A DNA stretch of 64,000 nt from an uncultured bacterium (GTDB lineage: Bacteria; Bacillota; Clostridia; Lachnospirales; Lachnospiraceae): NCBI GenBank assembly GCA_947063875.1, contig CAMSTY010000009.1, forward strand, positions 1-64,000. Reading direction: 5' to 3'. The notes under the pieces are model-generated. The model worked only from the letters and a program-made list of their open reading frames with translations, searched no databases and was not told the DNA's origin. Of this stretch, positions 35,217-44,182 are shown piece after piece. Position 1 is the stretch's first letter; each line of letters opens with the position of its first letter. Made by a program: the position numbers and the translations under genes.

Positions 35217-36320
35217 TCAGACAGATGCGCTGCAAAGGTATTGCAAGAGCTGGGCAATGTACGAAGAAAAGCATTCTTCCTCTGTCAGATCAATGTCAGA
35301 GAGGGAGACATAGGTGAGTTTATCTTTGGGTTCTTTTTTCATGGCAGGTTCCCAGATGGGAGAAAACTGAGGAAGGAAACAACCTTCCTTCTTGGTGTAG
35401 CATGTCTTGGCAGTAGCTTTTACGCGGGCTTTTTTGTCAACATATTCTCCGATGCTTTTATGTATGGCAGTGTCTTCAATAGGAAGATAATAGTAATCCT
35501 GGTAGTTTGGATAATAATGTTTCAAGGTACCTTCATAAAGTTCAATGAAAATGGAGAACTGATTGCCCTGTGCCTGACATTGAACCAGAGATTTTTGCGT
35601 ATGAAAAGGGACAGGGATCGGATAGTCGCTTTGGCAGGTGAGTTCTAACAGTTGTCTGGGAACGCCGCTGGGATCATATGTCTGGCGGATGTCCTGGCGG
35701 ATAAAACGAAACGGATGTTCCAGAAAGTCCGGATAACTGAGGATAGGGAGAATAGCTGGCATTCCTTTCAAATCATCTTCATTGTGCAGAATTAAAAGGT
35801 CATAGAGACGACGGCTGCGGGTAGAAAGGTATTTTTCATAAATCGGAATCAGTTCTCCCCCTGAGAGGGTGTCCATACGGGAAATTCCGAGAAAAGATTC
35901 TATGGCCTTTTGTTTTAAACTGGCCAATCCCAAAAGTCTTCGATAGGGTTTGATCCGGCGGTAAATATCGATGCTGGTAATGCCGGAGAAGTCATAGGAA
36001 AGGCCAAAACGGGCGCAACGTTTCTTAAGATAAGGAATGTCAAAGCCGTCTCCGTTGAAATGAAGCAGAATCCGAAAATTTTTTAAAAAGGAAAAAAAGG
36101 AATGAAGAAGTTCCTCTTCCGATTCGGCGGTATCGGCAAACCATTGGACCAGACGCCACTGCCGGTCGCAAAAGAAGGTACAGCCGATCAGGTACAGGCT
36201 GGAATAATCGCCGGAAAACCCGGTGGTTTCGATATCGAAAAAAAGGATTTCCTCGAGTTTGCCGATTCGCTCCAGCGGGTAGGTAAAAGGCAGGTCGAAA
36301 GGCTTATGAATAGTAATCAT
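35217..36320 (-). CDS. YprB-like RNase H-fold exonuclease
   Basis: A 367-residue protein. The N-terminal 200 residues form an RNase H-like 3'-5' exonuclease fold: the first acidic motif in FFDIETTGFSG (Asp29), then LLHFNGDGFDIPYLKKR, and later the aspartate-rich LILHNEDDLKGM. This is the order of the YprB (RNase_H_2) family. The C-terminal part is not recognised and ends with a few tryptophan- and tyrosine-rich segments. GGAG lies before the ATG. It diverges from ruvA. A role in nucleic-acid turnover is inferred. Confidence 0.75.
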   Translation of the reverse strand: MITIHKPFDLPFTYPLERIGKLEEILFFDIETTGFSGDYSSLYLIGCTFFCDRQWRLVQWFADTAESEEELLHSFFSFLKNFRILLHFNGDGFDIPYLKKRCARFGLSYDFSGITSIDIYRRIKPYRRLLGLASLKQKAIESFLGISRMDTLSGGELIPIYEKYLSTRSRRLYDLLILHNEDDLKGMPAILPILSYPDFLEHPFRFIRQDIRQTYDPSGVPRQLLELTCQSDYPIPVPFHTQKSLVQCQAQGNQFSIFIELYEGTLKHYYPNYQDYYYLPIEDTAIHKSIGEYVDKKARVKATAKTCYTKKEGCFLPQFSPIWEPAMKKEPKDKLTYVSLSDIDLTEEECFSSYIAQLLQYLCSASV

Positions 36321-36448
36321 AGGAGAACTCCTGTTCTTATTGTCAGAATATTTGTGATTGGGTATACAAAATGATTATAGCGGTGGCAAAATATAAAGTC
36401 AACGGAAACAGTAATAACGGAAAACGAAAATCTGTTCGACAGGTGCCT

Positions 36449-36477
36449 TTGACTTGCACTTGTTATTCTGATATGAT
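36449..36477 (+). promoter_or_regulatory. SigA promoter for ruvA-ruvB
   Basis: TTGACT at 36449 and TATGAT at 36472, with a 17-base spacer. It lies about 40 bases before the ruvA start. Confidence 0.75.
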
Positions 36478-36517
36478 ATGATGTCAGAGACAGTTTTAAA
36501 TGAGAGGAGCCATAATA

Positions 36518-37141
36518 GTGTTTTCTTATATAAAAGGGACTTTGGCAGAGGTTCTGGAGGATATGATTGTGGTGGAGGCGGGCAGTATCGGGTGGAATAT
36601 CCATGTGCCGCTGTCCGTGTTGGAACGTCTGCCGTCTGTCGGCGAAAAGGTGAGGGTATATACGTCCTTTCAGGTGCGTGAGGATGCTATGACCCTATAT
36701 GGCTTTTTGGGCAGACAGGATCTGCAGATGTTCCGGATGCTTCTGGGTGTGAATGGCGTCGGCCCGAAAGCGGCATTGGGGATTCTGTCCACGATGCGGA
36801 CGGAGGACCTTAAGATGGCAGTCATCTCCGAGGATGCAAAAAGTATCGCCAGGGCGCCGGGGATTGGCCCCAAGACGGCCCAAAGGGTGATTCTGGACTT
36901 GAAGGACCGCATCAAAACGGAAGACCTTCTGCCTGGAGGATGGTCCGGGGCAGAGGCGGCGCCAGGGATGGCCCCGCCAGCGGCGGCCGCCGACGGGGCG
37001 GCAAAGGAGGCTGTTGAGGCTTTGGTTGCCCTGGGATACTCCTTATCCGAAGCATCCAAGGCGGTAAGACAGACGCCGCTGGAGGAGAAGATGACGGCAG
37101 AGGCGATACTAAAGGCTTCCCTTAAATATCTGGTATCTTAA
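36518..37141 (+). CDS. ruvA: Holliday junction DNA helicase subunit RuvA
   Basis: RuvA binds Holliday junctions and loads RuvB. The start FSYIKGTL fits the family start MI-x-x-I-x-G-x-L, so I place it at GTG 36518 rather than ATG 36500. GAGAGGAG lies eight bases before the GTG. The middle has two helix-hairpin-helix motifs (LLGVNGVGPKAALGIL and APGIGPKTAQRVILDL). A proline/alanine-rich linker leads to domain III, which contacts RuvB (EALVALGYSLSEA). Length is about 207 residues. ruvB follows 18 bases later. Confidence 0.94.
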   Translation: MFSYIKGTLAEVLEDMIVVEAGSIGWNIHVPLSVLERLPSVGEKVRVYTSFQVREDAMTLYGFLGRQDLQMFRMLLGVNGVGPKAALGILSTMRTEDLKMAVISEDAKSIARAPGIGPKTAQRVILDLKDRIKTEDLLPGGWSGAEAAPGMAPPAAAADGAAKEAVEALVALGYSLSEASKAVRQTPLEEKMTAEAILKASLKYLVS

Positions 37142-37159
37142 ACGGAGAGGAAGCAGAAC

Positions 37160-38158
37160 ATGGAACGAAGAATAATCACAACAGAGATAACAGAAGAAGA
37201 TCGGGCGATGGAACCGAATCTTCGTCCCCAGATGCTGACAGAATATATCGGACAGGAGAAGATCAAGGCAAACCTGAAGGTCTATATCGATGCGGCGAAG
37301 GGGCGGGGAGAATCTTTGGATCATGTGTTGTTTTATGGGCCTCCGGGATTGGGGAAGACAACGCTCTCCGGAATCATCGCCAATGAAATGGGGGTTCATA
37401 TGAAAGTCACCTCCGGACCCGCGATAGAAAAGCCGGGAGAGATGGCAGCGATTCTCAACAACCTGCAGGAAGGGGACGTGCTTTTTGTGGATGAGATTCA
37501 TCGTCTCAACCGGCAGGTGGAAGAGGTGCTTTATCCGGCCATGGAAGATTTTGCCATTGATATTATGCTGGGAAAGGAGTCGTCAGCCAGATCCATCCGT
37601 CTGGACCTGCCTCATTTTACCCTGGTAGGGGCTACCACGAGGGCGGGACTTTTGACAGCGCCGCTGAGGGATCGTTTCGGAGTGGTGCAAAAGCTGGAAT
37701 TTTATACGCCGAAGGAATTGACCGTGATTGTCCGGCGGTCTGCCAAGGTATTGGGGGTGGAGATTGACGAGGAGGGGGCGGCAGAGATTGCCCGCCGCTC
37801 CCGGGGGACGCCGCGGCTGGCCAACCGGCTGCTCAAGAGGGTGAGGGATTTCGCCCAGGTCAAGTATCACGGCGCAATCACCAAGGAAGTGTCGGACTTT
37901 GCCCTGGATATTCTGGATGTGGATAAGATGGGGCTGGATAACAATGACAGGAATATCCTATTGACAATTATTGATAAGTTTGACGGCGGCCCTGTCGGGT
38001 TGGATACTCTGGCAGCGGCCCTGGGAGAGGATGCGGGGACGTTGGAAGATGTCTATGAGCCATATTTATTGATGAATGGCTTTCTGAACAGGACCCCCAG
38101 GGGAAGAGTGGCCACAAGACATGCGTACCAGCATCTGGACATGCCATATGTCGGATAG
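37160..38158 (+). CDS. ruvB: Holliday junction branch-migration ATPase RuvB
   Basis: RuvB is the AAA+ motor that drives branch migration. The Walker A motif is [10 protein letters not shown], Walker B is FVDEIHRL, sensor 1 is [10 protein letters not shown], followed by the arginine-finger region LRDRFG. The C-terminal winged helix ends HLDMPYVG. The 332 residues are typical. The RuvA-RuvB operon order is normal. ruvC is not seen in the window. Confidence 0.97.
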   Translation: MERRIITTEITEEDRAMEPNLRPQMLTEYIGQEKIKANLKVYIDAAKGRGESLDHVLFYGPPGLGKTTLSGIIANEMGVHMKVTSGPAIEKPGEMAAILNNLQEGDVLFVDEIHRLNRQVEEVLYPAMEDFAIDIMLGKESSARSIRLDLPHFTLVGATTRAGLLTAPLRDRFGVVQKLEFYTPKELTVIVRRSAKVLGVEIDEEGAAEIARRSRGTPRLANRLLKRVRDFAQVKYHGAITKEVSDFALDILDVDKMGLDNNDRNILLTIIDKFDGGPVGLDTLAAALGEDAGTLEDVYEPYLLMNGFLNRTPRGRVATRHAYQHLDMPYVG

Positions 38159-38220
38159 CATTGCCGACGGATGTGAAAAACTACAAAGAAAAAGCCAGGA
38201 AAGATCAGAGGTCAGGTAAC

Positions 38221-38601
38221 ATGAATCAAAAGAACCAGATGGAAGTATTGATCGATGGAAAGATATATAAGCTGAGCGGGGCTGAAGAGGAGATGTATCT
38301 CCAGAAGGTTGCCGCTTATCTGAACGGAAAGATAGGGAAACTGCGGGAAGAAGAAGGATTTTCCCGTTTGAGTTCGGACTATCAGGCAGTGCTTCTCCAG
38401 CTGAACATTGCAGACGACTATTTTAAGGAGGAAGAGCGTGCAAACCAGCTGGAGAGTGAGAAATCAGAATTGGAAAAGGAGATCTACAGTCTGAAACATG
38501 AACTGATTACCACGCAGATGAAGATGGAAAAGATGGAAAAAGAGCGCGAGAAACGGGAAAAGCCAAGACAGAGAGAACAGTCAAAGGCGATATCTCTTTG
38601 A
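38221..38601 (+). CDS. zapA: Cell division protein ZapA
   Basis: ZapA bundles FtsZ filaments at the division site. The N-terminal domain has MEVLIDGKIYKLSG and EEMYLQKVAAYLNGKIGKL; the C-terminal part is a long coiled coil ending with a lysine/glutamate-rich tail. I start at ATG 38221, with AGGT upstream; an in-frame start at 38161 is further from any ribosome site. Length is 126 residues. It lies between ruvB and the U32 gene, a common Firmicute neighbourhood. Confidence 0.88.
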   Translation: MNQKNQMEVLIDGKIYKLSGAEEEMYLQKVAAYLNGKIGKLREEEGFSRLSSDYQAVLLQLNIADDYFKEEERANQLESEKSELEKEIYSLKHELITTQMKMEKMEKEREKREKPRQREQSKAISL

Positions 38602-38619
38602 TCAGAGAGGAGAGACGGG

Positions 38620-40839
38620 TTGAAGCCAAAGGTGGAGATCCTGGCGCCGGCTGGTTCCTGGGAAAGCATGGCTGCTGCGATTAATGCGGGAGCAGACGCC
38701 GTGTATATGGGAGGGAGCCGGTTCGGGGCCCGGGCTTATGCGGACAATCCGCAGGAAGAGGACTTTCTGCGGGCGATTGATTATGTGCATTTACATGGTA
38801 AGAAGCTGTACATGACAGTGAATACGCTGGTAAAAGAGGAGGAAATCGGGCAAGCGGCTGATTTTCTGCGGCCTTATTACCGTCAGGGATTGGACGCGGC
38901 GATTGTACAGGATCTGGGGGTTTTTTCCTTAATCCGGGATTGTTTTCCAAAACTTCCGATTCACGCCAGTACACAGATGACCGTTACCGGGTACCGGTTC
39001 GCAAAATTGTTAAAGGAACTGGGGGCGGCGCGGATTGTGACGGCGAGAGAGTTGTCGCTGGAGGAGATTGCCGAGATTCGGGATCACGCGGATATCGAGA
39101 TCGAAAGCTTCGTCCATGGGGCGTTGTGTTACTGTTATTCGGGACAATGCCTGCTCAGCAGTTTGATCGGGGGGCGAAGCGGCAACCGGGGACGCTGCGC
39201 CCAGCCATGCAGACTGCCCTATGAGGCAAATAAGGCAAAAGGATCTCGCGGCCCCAGGCAGAATCGTTATCTGATGAACCTGAAGGATTTGTGCACTTTG
39301 GATCTTCTGCCGGATATTCTGGAGGCGGGGGTGTATTCTCTGAAAATTGAAGGGCGGATGAAGAGTCCCCGCTATACGGCCGGAGTGGTTCATATATATA
39401 GAAAGTATGTGGATCAGTACCTGGAGAGAGGGCGCGCCGGTTACCGGGTGGACCCGGAGGATAAGAGATTTCTGCTGGAATTATTCGACCGGGGAGGTTT
39501 TACGGACGGCTATTATCGAAAGCATAATGGCCGGGATATGATTGCGCTTGGGGAAAAGCCTGCCTTCCGGGAGGTAGATCCGGGACTTTTGGCCGATCTG
39601 GACCAGGAATATGTGAAGAAAAAGAGGCAGGAGCCAGTAAGCGGGCGTCTGACTGTCCGGGAGGGCGAGCCGGTATGCCTGGAACTGGAAAGCACGGGAG
39701 GAAAGGAAACGGCTGCGGTATCCGGCGCGGTGGTTCAGACGGCGCAGAATCAGCCGATGACAAAGGAGCGTCTTTTCAAACAGATGAACAAGACGGGAGA
39801 TTCTCCGTTTTCCTTTACGGATTTGCAGGTGGATCTTGCGGGGGATTGTTTTCTGCCAGTACAAGAACTGAACGAACTGCGCAGGCAGGGACTCAGAAAA
39901 CTGGAGCAAAAGATTCTGGAGCAATACCGCAGGGATGGGGAGCGCCTGCCGGAAGACAGGCCGGGCAATCAGCCGGAAGATGGGACCTTTGCGGGCAACG
40001 CTGCACTGCGCCTACATGTCTCCCTGGAAGAAAGGGAAGGACTGGCGGAAGCGGCGAGCCATCCGGATGTGGATGAGATTTATCTGGACGCGTGTGGTTT
40101 TCCGGCGGAAAGCTGGCTGGATGCGGTAACTGCCTGCCGGAGGGCAGGAAAGGCATGCGGCCTGATTTTGCCGCATATTTTTCGGAGAAAAGCAGAACAA
40201 TACTTTAAGAAACATATCCGGGAATTGAAGGAAGCTGGCTTTGATGAACTGGTGCTGCGTTCTCTGGAGGAACCGGAATTTTTAAAAGAGCAGGGCCTGG
40301 AGATTCCGATGGTGTTTGATGCCAATCTTTACGGGATGAATGGCCGGGCATGTACGCAGCTGAGGAGGATGGGAGCGTCACGGCTGACGCTGCCGCTGGA
40401 ATTGAATGAAAGAGAACTGCAAAGGCTGACGAAGGCACAGGCAGGCAAAGGAGCCGGCCGGGATTGGGAACTTATGGCTTACGGGCATATTCCCGCTATG
40501 GTTTCGGCCCAGTGCATCCGGCGCACCACAGGAGAATGCAGCAGGCAGCCGGAGGTGATTTTTATAAAGGACCGGACAGGAAAGCGTTTGCCGGTGAAGA
40601 ACCACTGCCGTTTCTGCTACAATACCATCTACAATCCGGACCCGCTTTCCCTGCTGGGGCTGAAACGTCAGGTGGAGAAGCTGGGAGTCCGGGCATTGCG
40701 CCTTTCTTTTACTGTGGAGGAGCCGGGGCAGATTCGTGAGGTATTGGATGCGTATGGGGATCATTTCCGGAGAGGGAAGGACGCAGCGGCGCCTCCTGCC
40801 GGATTTACCCGGGGACATTTTAAGCGCGGCGTGGAGTGA
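38620..40839 (+). CDS. U32-family peptidase-like protein (RlhA/TrhP type)
   Basis: A 739-residue U32 protein. The start is TTG 38620, with GAGAGGAG upstream. KVEILAPAGSWESMAAAINAGADAVYMG and HASTQMTVTGY identify the U32 domain, and the cysteine-rich GALCYCYSGQCLLSSLIGGRSGNRGRCAQPCR is the iron-sulphur and catalytic site. A C-terminal extension of the DUF3656 kind follows, with four further conserved cysteines near residues 660. Members such as RlhA and TrhO/P modify RNA (C-hydroxylation), so RNA modification is likelier than proteolysis. It overlaps the next gene closely. Confidence 0.85.
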   Translation: MKPKVEILAPAGSWESMAAAINAGADAVYMGGSRFGARAYADNPQEEDFLRAIDYVHLHGKKLYMTVNTLVKEEEIGQAADFLRPYYRQGLDAAIVQDLGVFSLIRDCFPKLPIHASTQMTVTGYRFAKLLKELGAARIVTARELSLEEIAEIRDHADIEIESFVHGALCYCYSGQCLLSSLIGGRSGNRGRCAQPCRLPYEANKAKGSRGPRQNRYLMNLKDLCTLDLLPDILEAGVYSLKIEGRMKSPRYTAGVVHIYRKYVDQYLERGRAGYRVDPEDKRFLLELFDRGGFTDGYYRKHNGRDMIALGEKPAFREVDPGLLADLDQEYVKKKRQEPVSGRLTVREGEPVCLELESTGGKETAAVSGAVVQTAQNQPMTKERLFKQMNKTGDSPFSFTDLQVDLAGDCFLPVQELNELRRQGLRKLEQKILEQYRRDGERLPEDRPGNQPEDGTFAGNAALRLHVSLEEREGLAEAASHPDVDEIYLDACGFPAESWLDAVTACRRAGKACGLILPHIFRRKAEQYFKKHIRELKEAGFDELVLRSLEEPEFLKEQGLEIPMVFDANLYGMNGRACTQLRRMGASRLTLPLELNERELQRLTKAQAGKGAGRDWELMAYGHIPAMVSAQCIRRTTGECSRQPEVIFIKDRTGKRLPVKNHCRFCYNTIYNPDPLSLLGLKRQVEKLGVRALRLSFTVEEPGQIREVLDAYGDHFRRGKDAAAPPAGFTRGHFKRGVE

Positions 40840-40841
40840 AT

Positions 40842-42170
40842 ATGGTCAATGTGATTATTGAAGTGTCAAAGTATCTGATGATACTGTTGATGGCAGTTTA
40901 CACATATCTGAATTTCAGCTATTTCAGGTATCGTGAGGAATGGGGGCAGAAACGGGTGTGCCGCCGGCAGAACGTCGCCATGTTTCTTATGCATTTTGTG
41001 GCATATCTGATTCTGTATCTGAAGTCCGAGGATGAACGAGTTGCGCTTTTTTATCTGGCGCAGGTGGTGTTCTTAGGGGCGTATATTGGCTTGTATCAGA
41101 TCTTTTACCGGAATCTGACACGAATCCTGGTCAATAATATGTGCATGCTGCTCTGTGTGAGCTGGATTATGATGACGCGCCTCTCTCTGGATAAGGCGTT
41201 GCGCCAGTTTGTGATTGTCGCCCTGGCGGCGCTTGTGACCTGGGTTATTCCATTTATCATGGACCGGGTATGGCAGCTGTCCCGGATTCCATGGGTTTAT
41301 GCTTTTTTGGGACTGGCATGCCTGATCATCGTGTGGATGGTGGGCAATAACAGCTATGGGGCCCAGCTTTCCGTCAGTATGGGAGGATTTTCCCTGCAGC
41401 CTTCGGAATTCGTTAAGATCAGCTTTGTGTTTTTTGTAGCGACCATGTTTTACCGGTCGGTGGATTTTCGGACCGTGGCGGTGACGACGGTGATGGCGGC
41501 CGCCCATGTGCTGGTGCTGGTGCTTTCCAAGGATTTGGGGAGTGCGCTGATCTTTTTTGTGACTTATCTGTCCATGCTGTTTGTGGCCACCGGCAACTGG
41601 TTTTATCTGCTGGCAGGGTCTCTGGGCGGATGCGGGGCATCCGTGCTGGCGTATGGGCTGTTTGTGCATGTGAGAACGCGTGTGGCGGCATGGAGAAATC
41701 CCTGGGCGGATATCGACAACCGGGGATATCAGATTACACAGTCGCTGTTTGCCATCGGGACCGGCGGCTGGTTCGGCATGGGACTGTTTCAGGGGATGCC
41801 CTACAAAATCCCGGTGGTCGAAAAAGATTTCGTATTTGCGGCGATTTCCGAGGAGCTGGGGGGGATCTTTGCCGTCTGCGTGCTGCTGATCTGCCTGGGA
41901 TGCTTTTTGCAGTTTATGATGGTAGCAGTGAGAATGCAGGCGCTTTTTTACAAGCTGATTGCCTTCGGCCTGGGAATGGAATATATCATACAGGTATTTC
42001 TGACGGTGGGGGGAGTGATCAAATTTATCCCGTCTACGGGGGTGACGCTGCCCTTGATCAGTTATGGAGGAAGTTCGGCCCTGAGTACATTTATCATGTT
42101 CGGAGTGGTTCAGGGGCTTTATATCCTGAAGAGAAATGATGAGGAGGACTATGAAGAAAGCGAGGCCTGA
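40842..42170 (+). CDS. SEDS-family peptidoglycan glycosyltransferase (RodA/FtsW/SpoVE type)
   Basis: A 442-residue polytopic membrane protein of the SEDS family, which polymerises glycan strands from lipid II. About ten hydrophobic helices are visible. Conserved features include SLQPSEFVKISFVFF, the catalytic aspartate region SKDLGSALIFF, and the end LISYGGSSALSTFIM. I start at ATG 40842, with GGAG upstream; a GTG at 40836 overlaps the U32 stop. It overlaps the penicillin-binding gene by 20 bases, the standard SEDS-bPBP pairing. Whether it works in elongation, division or sporulation cannot be decided. Confidence 0.9.
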   Translation: MVNVIIEVSKYLMILLMAVYTYLNFSYFRYREEWGQKRVCRRQNVAMFLMHFVAYLILYLKSEDERVALFYLAQVVFLGAYIGLYQIFYRNLTRILVNNMCMLLCVSWIMMTRLSLDKALRQFVIVALAALVTWVIPFIMDRVWQLSRIPWVYAFLGLACLIIVWMVGNNSYGAQLSVSMGGFSLQPSEFVKISFVFFVATMFYRSVDFRTVAVTTVMAAAHVLVLVLSKDLGSALIFFVTYLSMLFVATGNWFYLLAGSLGGCGASVLAYGLFVHVRTRVAAWRNPWADIDNRGYQITQSLFAIGTGGWFGMGLFQGMPYKIPVVEKDFVFAAISEELGGIFAVCVLLICLGCFLQFMMVAVRMQALFYKLIAFGLGMEYIIQVFLTVGGVIKFIPSTGVTLPLISYGGSSALSTFIMFGVVQGLYILKRNDEEDYEESEA

Positions 42171-43578
42171 TGCGCAGCCCAATAAAAGCATATTGTTTTT
42201 CACCTATCTGATCGCCGGGGTATTTGCGTGTATGATCGGCTATTTTGGCTATTTCCTGCAGTTTCGGGGAGAGAATGTGATCAACAATTCCTATAATGCG
42301 CGCCTGGACCGTTTTGCGGACCGGATTGTCCGAGGGGAACTTTTGAGCAATGACGGCCGCGTGCTGGCGAGGACGGACACCGGAGAGGACGGGACGGAAC
42401 GGAGGGTCTATCCCTATGGAAGCCTGTTTGCCCATGGGATCGGATATTCGGATCATGGGAAAACGGGGCTGGAATCCCTGGCGAACTTTTATTTGCTGAC
42501 ATCGCATATCAATCTGGCGGAGAGAACGTTCAATGAACTTTCCAATGTGAAAAATATCGGCGACAATGTGATTACCACCCTGGATGTGGATTTGCAGCAG
42601 GCAGCGTCAGACGCTCTGGGGGAACGGCGTGGCGCGGTGGTGGTGATGGAGCCGGATACCGGCAAGGTGCTGGCCGTGGTGTCCAAGCCGGGTTTTGATC
42701 CCAACACCTTAGACAGCGACTGGGATGCGCTGATATCCGGAGACAATACAAATGCACAGCTGCTGAACCGTGCTTTTCAGGGACTGTATCCGCCAGGGTC
42801 TACTTTTAAAATCATTATTATGCTGGAGTATATCCGGGAGAATCCGGATACCTGGCGGGATTTCACGTTTGACTGTGACGGCTTGTACGAGCAGGGCGAG
42901 TATACCATTTCCTGCTATCACGGCAATGCTCACGGACATCAGAACCTGGAACAGGCTTTTGCCAATTCCTGTAATGGGGCGTTTGCCGCCCTGGGGCTTC
43001 AGATGAGTCCGGGGGGTGTGCATGACCTGGCGGAACAGCTTTTGTTTAACGGGGAACTGCCGCTGTCCCTTGCTTACAGCAAAAGTTCGTTTACGATGAA
43101 TGAGGGGGCGGATACCTGGGAGATTCTGCAGACTTCCATCGGGCAGGGGAACACTCAGATGACGCCGGTCCACAATGCCATGCTTACGGCGGCGATTGCC
43201 AATGGCGGCGTGCTGATGAAACCTTATCTGGTGGAACGGGTGGAAAATGCTGCCGGCGAGGAGATCAAACGGTTTTTGCCGGAGGCCTATGGAAACCTTC
43301 TGACAGCAGCGGAGGCGGATACTTTGGCAGAATTGATGCGCCGGGTGGTGACGGAAGGAACCGGCTCCGCGGTGAGGACAGATGCTTATGAGGTGGCGGG
43401 AAAGACCGGTTCCGCCGAGTTTGAGTACGGAAGGGAGACCCATGCCTGGTTTACTGGCTTTGCACCGGCAGAAGACCCGCAGATCGTGGTCACGGTTGTG
43501 GTGGAAGAGGCAGGTTCCGGCGGGCAGGTTGCGGCGCCCGTGGCCAGGAGTATTTTTGATACGTATTTTGCCAGGTGA
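42151..43578 (+). CDS. Class B penicillin-binding protein (PbpA-like transpeptidase)
   Basis: A 475-residue transpeptidase that crosslinks peptidoglycan. One N-terminal membrane helix lies at about 14-36. The three active-site motifs are SxxK (Ser217 in GSTFKI), SxN (SCN 273-275) and KTG (418-420). I start at ATG 42151 within the end of the SEDS gene; GAGGAGG lies a few bases upstream. It is the SEDS partner, resembling the RodA-PbpA pairs of actinobacteria and clostridia. It lacks the PASTA domains seen in some division PBPs. Confidence 0.9.
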   Translation: MKKARPDAQPNKSILFFTYLIAGVFACMIGYFGYFLQFRGENVINNSYNARLDRFADRIVRGELLSNDGRVLARTDTGEDGTERRVYPYGSLFAHGIGYSDHGKTGLESLANFYLLTSHINLAERTFNELSNVKNIGDNVITTLDVDLQQAASDALGERRGAVVVMEPDTGKVLAVVSKPGFDPNTLDSDWDALISGDNTNAQLLNRAFQGLYPPGSTFKIIIMLEYIRENPDTWRDFTFDCDGLYEQGEYTISCYHGNAHGHQNLEQAFANSCNGAFAALGLQMSPGGVHDLAEQLLFNGELPLSLAYSKSSFTMNEGADTWEILQTSIGQGNTQMTPVHNAMLTAAIANGGVLMKPYLVERVENAAGEEIKRFLPEAYGNLLTAAEADTLAELMRRVVTEGTGSAVRTDAYEVAGKTGSAEFEYGRETHAWFTGFAPAEDPQIVVTVVVEEAGSGGQVAAPVARSIFDTYFAR

Positions 43579-43632
43579 AGTTTTTCTTGCATCTTGTCAG
43601 GAAACGAGGTATACTAAAACCAGTCTTGTGAC

Positions 43633-43655
43633 ACACCACAATGGCGGTGTTTTTG
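43633..43655 (+). terminator. Weak terminator after the penicillin-binding protein gene
   Basis: ACACC pairs with GGTGT, loop of eight bases, then TTTTT. The stem is short, so some readthrough into the Nudix gene is likely. Confidence 0.5.
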
Positions 43656-43680
43656 CGCCGCTCATACAGGAGGGATTGCA

Positions 43681-44133
43681 GTGATTGAAGCAACGAGCTG
43701 TGGAGGTGTGGTTATATTTCGGGGCAAAATCCTGGTACTGTACAAGAACTACAAGAATAAGTATGAGGGCTGGGTATTGCCAAAAGGAACTGTAGAAGCG
43801 GGAGAGGAGTACAAAGAAACTGCGCTCCGGGAAGTAAAGGAGGAGACTGGTGTCAGTGCTTCTATCATCAAGTATATCGGAAAGAGTTCCTATTCTTTCA
43901 GTACTCCCCAGGATATGGTGGAAAAGGATGTACACTGGTATCTGATGATGGCGGACAGCTATTACAGCAAACCACAACGGGAGGAGCATTTTATAGATTC
44001 CGGCTATTATAAGTTTTATGAAGCATACCATCTGCTGAAGTTTTCCAATGAGAAGCAGATACTGGAGAAAGCTTATAATGAATATCTGGATTTGAAAAAA
44101 GCGAACCTCTGGGGCAGCAAAAAGTATTTTTAA
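43681..44133 (+). CDS. Nudix hydrolase
   Basis: A 150-residue Nudix enzyme that hydrolyses nucleoside diphosphates linked to another group. The Nudix box GTVEAGEEYKETALREVKEE plus TG matches the family pattern with all catalytic glutamates. It starts with GTG 43681, with AGGAGGG upstream. The C-terminal helix is rich in charged residues. Substrate cannot be told: candidates include diadenosine polyphosphates, oxidised nucleotides or sugar nucleotides. Confidence 0.9.
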   Translation: MIEATSCGGVVIFRGKILVLYKNYKNKYEGWVLPKGTVEAGEEYKETALREVKEETGVSASIIKYIGKSSYSFSTPQDMVEKDVHWYLMMADSYYSKPQREEHFIDSGYYKFYEAYHLLKFSNEKQILEKAYNEYLDLKKANLWGSKKYF

Positions 44134-44182
44134 TGGAAGAGGTAGGATTGACGAAAAACAAAACTTTCAAGGGAGAAGCGGT

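Noticed and set aside
41073..42203. Minus-strand frame of 376 codons opposite the SEDS gene
   Set aside because: It is antisense to a clear membrane protein and is full of His, Gln and Arg, the usual signature of a shadow frame of hydrophobic codons.
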